This document shows positions 48,301 through 57,301 of a stretch of 64,000 bases of DNA, piece after piece. A model generated the notes under the pieces. The model was not told the origin of the DNA and made no database searches. It saw only the letters and a program-made list of their open reading frames with translations. The stretch's first letter is position 1; each line of letters begins with the position of its first letter. This DNA comes from Engraulis encrasicolus (Eukaryota > Chordata > Actinopteri > Clupeiformes > Engraulidae): positions 11,595,738-11,659,737 of the forward strand of contig NC_085862.1 in assembly GCF_034702125.1 (NCBI RefSeq), in the 5' to 3' direction. The position numbers and the translations under genes were made by a program.

Positions 48301-51300
48301 TTTGGTTTAATTAAACAAAATGTGCATTAATACAATTGGGACACAATTATTACTGACACAATTGGCACTTTTTAGACGGTTAACATCTAAGCCTTTCATT
48401 TTCATGACATGACATTTCTACTCTGGAGTAAAACGTATACCTGTCTGTTCTTAGAAGGCGGCAGCAGCCAGCACCCCAGAGGAAGCCACAGGTGCGGAAC
48501 CAGTAGAGGTCAAAGGTCAAACGGAGCCAGATGAGGAGATGGTATGTTGGTTCATTAATAGTTGTTAGTTGCAGCCAAAGATGTCTATGGCTAGTCATCC
48601 AAAATGGCTGATTTACATCAGAGAAGATCCACCTGCTTATGCATAGACATTTCCATGCCGTAATGAATATTTGCAAATTGATGGTGGCAGAAGCTATTCA
48701 TTAGTCTCTATAGACAGAAGAGAGAAAAGAATGTAATGTAATGTGTTGCTTTCTAGTCAGACTTGGAAAGTGTTGCTACTAGTGAATGGGAGTAGGTGGG
48801 ATAATTTGAGTATCTTTTGTGCATATCAGTTGGAAGAGCAGCAGGGATTAAAACTCTCAGAAGACAGGAAATGGGTAAGGTGACGGTTCAATGATGGGGT
48901 GGGACGATTGGCAGCTGACTTCTACACTAGTGGTTGGTTTACTGGGGGGCCTAAAGCCCCTCCATACATTGGTTGTAATGAAGTGTGGAGCACTGCGCTT
49001 CCCACCCAGGTGAAAAACCCATATACTTAAAGTGTACTTTTTTTGACCGTACTTAGTACAAAGTGTACTATTTTCGGCGATTTAAAGTGCGCTTCATTGC
49101 ACTATTAGTGCGCTGAAGCACTACTAAAGCAGTACTTCAGCACACTTGCAGCACACTGAGGATGCTAAATTGGCACCGCTTTTGGACAACTTTAAGTGCA
49201 CTACAAGCATACTTTTGAAAGTATGCTCCAAACACGTTTTTCATTCATTCGTATGGCATTAAGAGTGTGCTTGAGTACACTTCTATAACATTTTATTGTT
49301 ACTAGAAGTTCAATAAAAGTATATTAACTTCATGCTTCTTTGGACTACATTGGAACATTTTAAGTCTGTAAAAAGTATATCACATTAAGTATTGTAAATA
49401 TATAACAGGTATGCTTGAAGTATATTTACAGTACACTCCCAAGTACATGAAATAATATAAATGTAATATTACAATCCATGCTGGTCCTCAGAGCTTGTAC
49501 ATTACACACAGCCACATGTCACAGTAGTGGTACAGTATGCATGCCTAGACATATACAATCATTGCATTGTTACAGAGATTACAGATACACATTTCACTTT
49601 ATTTCAATCTTGTTCCACCTTCCTGCATTTGATCACTTTAATTGATCACTAATGGTGACCTTTTCATCTTTGTTTGAACAACTAGTTCCAACTTACCTCC
49701 TACCATGAAACCATGGGAAGTGTCAGCCTATATATACCAGAACATATATGTGACCATCATAATGACGGTGGGAACATGGTCATTTTTTTGTGTACCACTT
49801 TAAAATTTTCAAACTCCTACAATAAACACAGAATATAACAATGAGTAATATTTTCATACAAACCAAAAATATTCCTTCAGGATAAATGGCTTTCTGTTTG
49901 AGAAATTTAGCTCCAAGAAGTGCATTGCATGATGGGACATGTATGATGGTGCATCATGGGTAAATGCACTTTGTGTAAGCACACTTTGAAGATATTTGGG
50001 TGAAGTACAATCATGGTGCACTTAGAAAAAGTGTACTTGCAATATGTTAAAGCGATTTACTTTAAAGCGCACTATAGAAAATCACACTTCAAAGACATTT
50101 GGGTGAAGTGTAATTATATTGCACTTTAAAAAAGTACAATTGCAATATGTTATTAAAAAATACACTTTTAGTAAGTTCACTATTAGAACACTATTAGTAT
50201 ATTCCTCTAAATACACTTTAGCCAAACATCTTCAAAGTGCACTTGAAGTATGGTTCGCTAAGTGTACTTTCTTTGAGAGCAACTTAAATACATCTAATTT
50301 TAAGTACACTTTAAATAAGCATATTGTAAACATACTTTTTCTTAGCACAAAAAGCACGAGTGCACTTTTAACATGCTAAGTACACTTCAGTCATGCTTTT
50401 ATTGTACTAAATTGAACCACTTTTTCACCTGGGCAACTTAGACTGCGTTGTTTTCAATACAACCTTACACAGAGACTGCGCTCGCTGAATGCAATTCAAA
50501 TGCATTGCTGTCAGAACACCCAATGAACTTCATTGTTCCATCCATTGAATTCAACAGGCGACTGTGCTAAGTTTGCTGCGTGCAATACGATGCTAGTGTA
50601 TGGTACCAGGCAAAATTGTTCTCTTAAGTGCCTCGTCGCAATGTTAATGTAACCAGTTTGCAGTAACTACTCAGGGCATCAAGACCAGTGGAAGTAATTG
50701 CTGAAAGCATGATGATGAGTGGGAAAGATGTTTCAAAGTGTCGTCAAAGTCATCAAAAGAGATGTTAAAACTGTATGATGACGTTTGAGACATGTTGGGA
50801 CATTTAGACATTCTGATTGGTAGCCACCAAACAAAAGCTTCTTTGCATGATCCAACATGAAAATGTTTGAGCGTCATCATCTTTTTTTGGTCATTTAACA
50901 GAAATCTAAGCATAAGAAGAAGAAAACAAAAAAAGAGAAGGATGACATGGATAAGAAGAAGAAGAAGAAAAAGAGGCACCACCATCACCATAGTGACCGG
51001 GAGGAGACCGAATCCGTCCAGAACGGCACAGTGGAAGAGGAGGAGGAAGAGGAACCCCTTCCGGTAAGAATAGGCGTGGATTGATTGATAAAGACATTGT
51101 TAAAAGCTAAAAATAGTTTTATCTAAACTTTTGGCATTCCTTGGCCTTGGCCTGAAGATATGTTTTTTTCTCTAGTCATTCGAATGTTGTTTTCGAGTAT
51201 ATATAGAAAATACCCACAGCTGAGTTTTAGATTTTTGGAGCCACACATATACACTTAAAATAACTTGTTTAACCCTATGTCGTCACACACATGGCAGAAT

Positions 51301-54300
51301 GCTAGTGCGTTGTGGGCAAAAAAAATCCCTTTGTAAAAAATCAAATGGACTTGTACTTTATCAAACTTTGAAATGGACCATTTTTAGCATCTAGCTCCAT
51401 TGTGCCCCATTCATTTGGTCTCCGCAAATGCCCCCAGTGGAATTCTGGTGGAACTGCAGCAAAAAATAAAAAAAATAAAACCTACAATGGGGCTTAATAG
51501 TGAGTGGCAAGGCTGTGCTTACATTACTGTGAGTATCATTTCAGAAACAAGTTGGGAAGTACAGAACCAGACCTTTCAAATTTTACATATAAACATGTAG
51601 GACTGAATTTACAGCCAATTTTAGTGTGAATATTTGCTGCTTTAACAATCTCGATTTGAATGTAATTGCTAAGAACGTTCTTGGAGTGAATTAAGAGAAC
51701 ATGACTGATTGTGCCTGATATCGATTTCATGTCTTTGCAGCCAATGTCAAATTACGACTTGCTTGCTGAGAACGACTTCATTAAGATGGTATGTATTTTT
51801 GACGGTTTTTTAATGAAATGCTTAGTAAGGTTAAAAAGGGAGGAAAGAGCAGATGCTTTGCCATGTTATATTCAAGGCATTTTTAAATATTTTTTTCCTC
51901 AAATCTCAGTGTGCATCTGCTCTTTCCTAGACTTACACTTTACCCGGTACAGATCTGATGTATCTTCTCATTGCTAAGAAAGATAATTTAGCCGGGATTG
52001 CCATCAGTCATGTCATGTCAGTCAGTACAGATCAAATACATTGTCAGTGGACTACCTTTTTTCTGAGGTTTTAATGTGGGTCTGTGCAGTCCGTAACGCA
52101 TAAACTTGGTTTATTAAATGTATGTATGGGAAATAAGGTTGTAGGCTGTGTAGAAAATATATTTAGGGAACTCCTTTAATATGTATAGTTAATTTCCTAA
52201 CGCATGGAACTTAAAAAAAATGACACAAATAATACACATAGTGTATTTTAACCATTACAAACATGGACATTAACCAGATATGGCAATATGTTTTTCAAAG
52301 ATAAAGCAGGATACCGATCAGGTAAAAGATACCGATCAGGTAAAAGACAACTTTCGCTGACGTGTGTTTTTTGGACGTGTGGTTTTATCTGATGTGCATG
52401 AGAAATTGCAATGGTTTTTTGAGACATTTGGAGGACTTTTCTCCTTTTTCCCCTTTTTCCTCACTTGATGATCTTTCTTGCCTGTGCAGTGGTGTGTGCG
52501 TGTGCGTGTATGTGTGCATGAGTTCCTAATTATTAACTGTTCATTATACATGTGGCTTGTCTTGTCACAGGTGTATGACATTCAAGGCAATCTGCAGGAT
52601 GGCAGCCAAGTAGTGGTCTCAATCATTTTTCAAAACAAGACCAGTGACTTTGTCAAGTCAATGGAGTTCAATGTCTTAGACTCCCTGAACTCGAAGCTCC
52701 AGAGGCCTGAGGGATCAACCCCACACGATGGTCTGACCGTTCCATTTCAACTCCCACCAGGTAAATTAAACCCATAGGGGGAAAAAACATACAGTATGCA
52801 CTGCTCACAATAGGTTAGGAATATTGTCATGTACAGTTGTGCTCAAAATAATAGCAGTGTATTTAGTTAGTTTGTATGGAACATCTAAGGACCGCGGTAC
52901 GCTTGCTGTGAGCCGCAAATTACGCGCGTCACCGCAAGGAACCGACAGCACATGCTTGCTTTAAAAGAAGTAGACCAACACGCAAAATACTGGCAGTGTC
53001 ATCCAGGGGGCAGAGAGAACATCATTGCGATCCGGAAATTGGGAACACTGACTGTAGCCTAATCAAAACAAAAAGAAGTACTCCCCGGGCAAGGAGACAA
53101 TACTGCTACTACTTTTACATTTGCACGCTCCTTTGTCAAAGTGCAACGGGGAAGTATGATCGCAAATCGAATGTTTGTAACTTCGGACAAGCTCAATGAG
53201 ACGCTCTTGAAAAGTTGCAGCCGGTGTCGTTTCCGCCAGAAGCACTCGCATAGAACTGGTGCAGTCATTCTTACGATCGCCCTCAGCGAGTTTGAAGATA
53301 TCGCACCCAATGCACGTGTTTGGTTGCAGTATCTAACGCACGTAAAATGGACATGAGCTATGCAAGTTAACACGCTCATGCATGGATCGTGCATGCGTAC
53401 TCTACAGCAAGCATACCGCGAACCCTAGAGTTCCAAAAGAAGGATGTCAACACTGCTATATTCTTGAACATGGCATTTCTTCAATATGATTAAATTGAAT
53501 TACCACAATTTTTTGCTTTGAAATAGGGATGTTAAGCAGTAAGGTAGTCGATCGGATCAACGTTAACCGGTTAAAATTTTCTGCCACCGGTTAGAATTTG
53601 ATGGTGGTGGTAAGGTTTCATAGAAAAGGTAACATTAGTGAATGGGTAGCATGAATTCTGGAAATAAACAACTTAAAATCTTACACTATGCACCTTTTAA
53701 ACTGGACCAAAAAGTGAACCGACAGCAAAAGAACTCTGGTCCTGTTAGACTTTTATGGTGTGTCAGTCCTCTTTTTGATCACACCCGCTCCTCTACTTAA
53801 GTGATTACACCTAGCTACAAGTGTAACTTGTCCGGACTCCTAAGCGAACCGCAGTGAAACCACGTCAGTAAAGGTCTCAGTACGGTTCACTTTAAAGGGG
53901 TCTGGGTACGCTTTTGGAGCGTTCACATATGCTGAAAATGCTGAATCACCGGTCTGATGTCACTTAAATGGCTGAAAGGGAGCATGTGTGAAAACACCTT
54001 CAATCATCTCTCTCTCTTGTGTCATGCAGGGGTTTCAAACGAGGCACGCTTTGTTTTTTCCGTGCAAAGCATTGTCATGCCTCAGAAGCTGAAAGGAACA
54101 CTTTCCTTCATTGTTAAGGTGAGATTATATACCGTTATTTGTTTTTCTTTTCCCTTAAATACTTGCACTTGCATAATTGCAGCCACATGTCTCCCAATCT
54201 GTTCTCAATCATTGTATTTCATGTCACTTATTTTAACCATTACACTTGACATTCATTCAATACCTTACAGTCAGATGACTCCTCTACTCATGAGAAACTG

Positions 54301-57268
54301 GACTTCAAATTGCACTTTACCTGCACATCATACCTGATCACCACACCCTGCTACAGGTAAGAGCAGACTTACAAATGTGCCGGCTACTTTCTAGTCCAGT
54401 GCTTCCCAACCTATGGGTCGGGACCCAACCTATGACTCGCCAGAGATCCGCAGGGGGTCGCGAAGCCGTTTTGATTTTAAGGGGTACCATATATAGCCCA
54501 TGTTGAATGAATGACAAAGCATTTATGCATATATATGCATAGAAGCAACTACATGTAAGTGTTCCATCAAACATTTCTTCTATATTTGACCGAAGACGAA
54601 TTGAGGAATAAAATAACTAAAATGAGTTTTCACAGAAAACAGAGGGTATCGTGACTCCCTCTCGTGCAGGCACTCGCGCAGTTGGGTCACCAAAGCTTAC
54701 AATGGTAAAAACATGGGTCCCTGAAGAAAAAGGTTGGGATTCACTGTTCTAGTCATTACACAACTGATTGTTAGGGTGTTTCAGAATGGTGTTTGGTTTA
54801 ATGTTTATTTGATGGGGACAATGCAAGTACTGAGTGTGGTGTTGCCCGGTAAGAGGAATGCTAAATTCCCCCAGCAAAGCCAAACGGTGTTGCCGTGACA
54901 TGATGCTTGTTTGAAAGGAAGTAGAGGAAACTTGCAGGCAGCATTATATTGATCTGTGAAAGTGAAAGCGAAAGCCCATTGGGAAACTCCAACTCCCATT
55001 GTCATTGTGACACAGCACTCCACAGCACACAAGTGAACACTGCACACAACGAAATTGCATTTATGCCTCACCCGTGCAAGAGGGCAGCCCTCAGTGGCGC
55101 CCCATGGGGAGCAGTGCGGTGGGACGGTACCATGCTCAGGGTACCTCAGTCATGGAGGAGGATGGGGGAGAGCATTGGTTGATTACTCCCCCCACCAACC
55201 TGGCGGGTCGGGAGTCGAACCGGCAACCTCTGGGATGCAAGTCTGACGCCCTAACCGCTCACCCATGACTGCCCCCAGTCTGTGGGCAGCATGGTGTGTT
55301 TCTAATGGGAACCTTTTGTGGTTGTGGTCCTCACTCTCTTCAAAGTCATAAACCAGCTGGTTCTGTGTAGCTCGGGGCTGATGAGGCAAGGGTCTTGCAT
55401 GGAGACCCAGTCTAGTGGAAGTTCAGTCACATTGAACAACTTCATATTTTCGAATGACCACCATAAGTTCTTTTCACGCGTCTTTTTTTTCTCTCCTGTA
55501 GCTCATCTCAGTCCATTTGCAGGGCTACAGTTTTGTCCTTGGTTTTCTTACACGGCGACACATCCTGCAAATCTGTCTTGGTTAAAGGGGTATGCCACTA
55601 TTTTAGGGCTTAATATAGTTAAAATCGTTGGCTGGGGTTTATAAAGGTGGTAAAGTGTCTTATTTTTTATGTAAGCCGTTGTCTTGCTTTAAGACAAGTT
55701 AAAAGAGGGAGCATGTCGCTAAGCTAGTGAAAGTCAATGGATCCGTGTAGCTACAGGGATCCATTGACTTTCACTAGCTTAGCGACATGCTCCCTCTTTT
55801 AACTGGTGTTACAGCAAGACAACGTTTAACATGAAAAATAAGACACTTTACCACCTTTATAAACCCCAGCCAGCGATTTTAACTGTATTAAGCCCCAAAA
55901 TAGTGGCGTACCCCTTTAAGATGTACCCATGGTGAAAATAACAATGCCCCCCTTTTCCCGTTGAGTCCCACTTGAACCTAGCCTACTTATTCAGGGCTCC
56001 AGAGTGCGACCAATTTGGTCACCGGTGCGACCAGCCATCAGTAGAACAAACTGAATTGGCAATGCTAAACACCTGTTTTAATGGGCATAATAATGAATAA
56101 TCATTCTGCAGTAGTGGCCCATCACTCAATAACATGCCAATGCGGCCATTCCTGACAAGTCCAGGGTAGTGTGAGCATTACAACTGCATGTCGAAATTGG
56201 CAGAAGTTATCCTTTAAATAATTGAGTTTTACCGTCCTTCTATAATGTTCTCTCTATAGTGTTGAGAGAAAACACTACTAACTAACTCATTTAATACTAA
56301 GTCTCACCCTGGTGTTTTTGTTTTTGCTCAGTGATGCATATGCAAAACTCCTGGAGTCGGGAGAACTGAAGAGCAGCAGTCTGAAGCTGGAGGGGGTGAG
56401 CATGCCTTTCCATCACCTGCTGGCCAGGATCTGCTTCCATCACCACTTCTCTGGTAAGTTGCTGCCTAGCACACAACCGGAGATCATGCACTACAGAAAA
56501 TGCCCAAGCACAATAACCTGAAAATGAGGCAAAATTCAAACATCTCAAGCAAAAAAAAAAAAAAGTCTTGTTTAGAATTCTTGAAAGTAGCATGATTGTC
56601 TAACCACTTTGCTTAAAATAAGGAAATATAGCTTGAGCAAGTAAATGAAATTGGAGAGGTTTGCTTTAATTGAGAAATTTAGCCTAGAAACGAAATATTA
56701 AAACTAGACTGTATTCTCACACAAAATGCTAAAAGTGGGCTTGCCTTTTGGGCCAGACCTTAGCAGTTCTAGGTGAAAAGGCATACATGATATCTTAGAT
56801 AATTCAGATAAGAACACTTTACCATACTTAATGAAAATGGCATATTGGCCCGAATACAAGACGACTCCCCCTCCCCCTTTTCAGGCTCATGTTCTGGGGG
56901 AAGATTTTTTTTTTTTGAAGATTACATTCTGTTTCATGGCCCTACCGTGGCCTAACGGTAGGGCACTCGTCTTCTACGCGGCCGACCCGGATTTGATTCA
57001 CGGTCGGGGTGATGGTGGTGATGATAGTGATGATAGTCTGAAAGCTGCCACTTGGACGCCACTAGAACTAGGCCTTGAGAATAGATTTTTAAAAAAAAAG
57101 TATTGGCCGCTAACAATAACGCAACATATTAATGGCCAACCTTTAATTTACTGTGCGTGCATATTTTATTTTGGAAATGCATGACAAATGAGACGGCAGT
57201 TATTGAGTAAATACCATTGTTGTTTTTTGTTGTATTATCCAAATAATAGTAATGACATTTGCTGCCCA

Positions 57269-57301
<33 letters not shown>

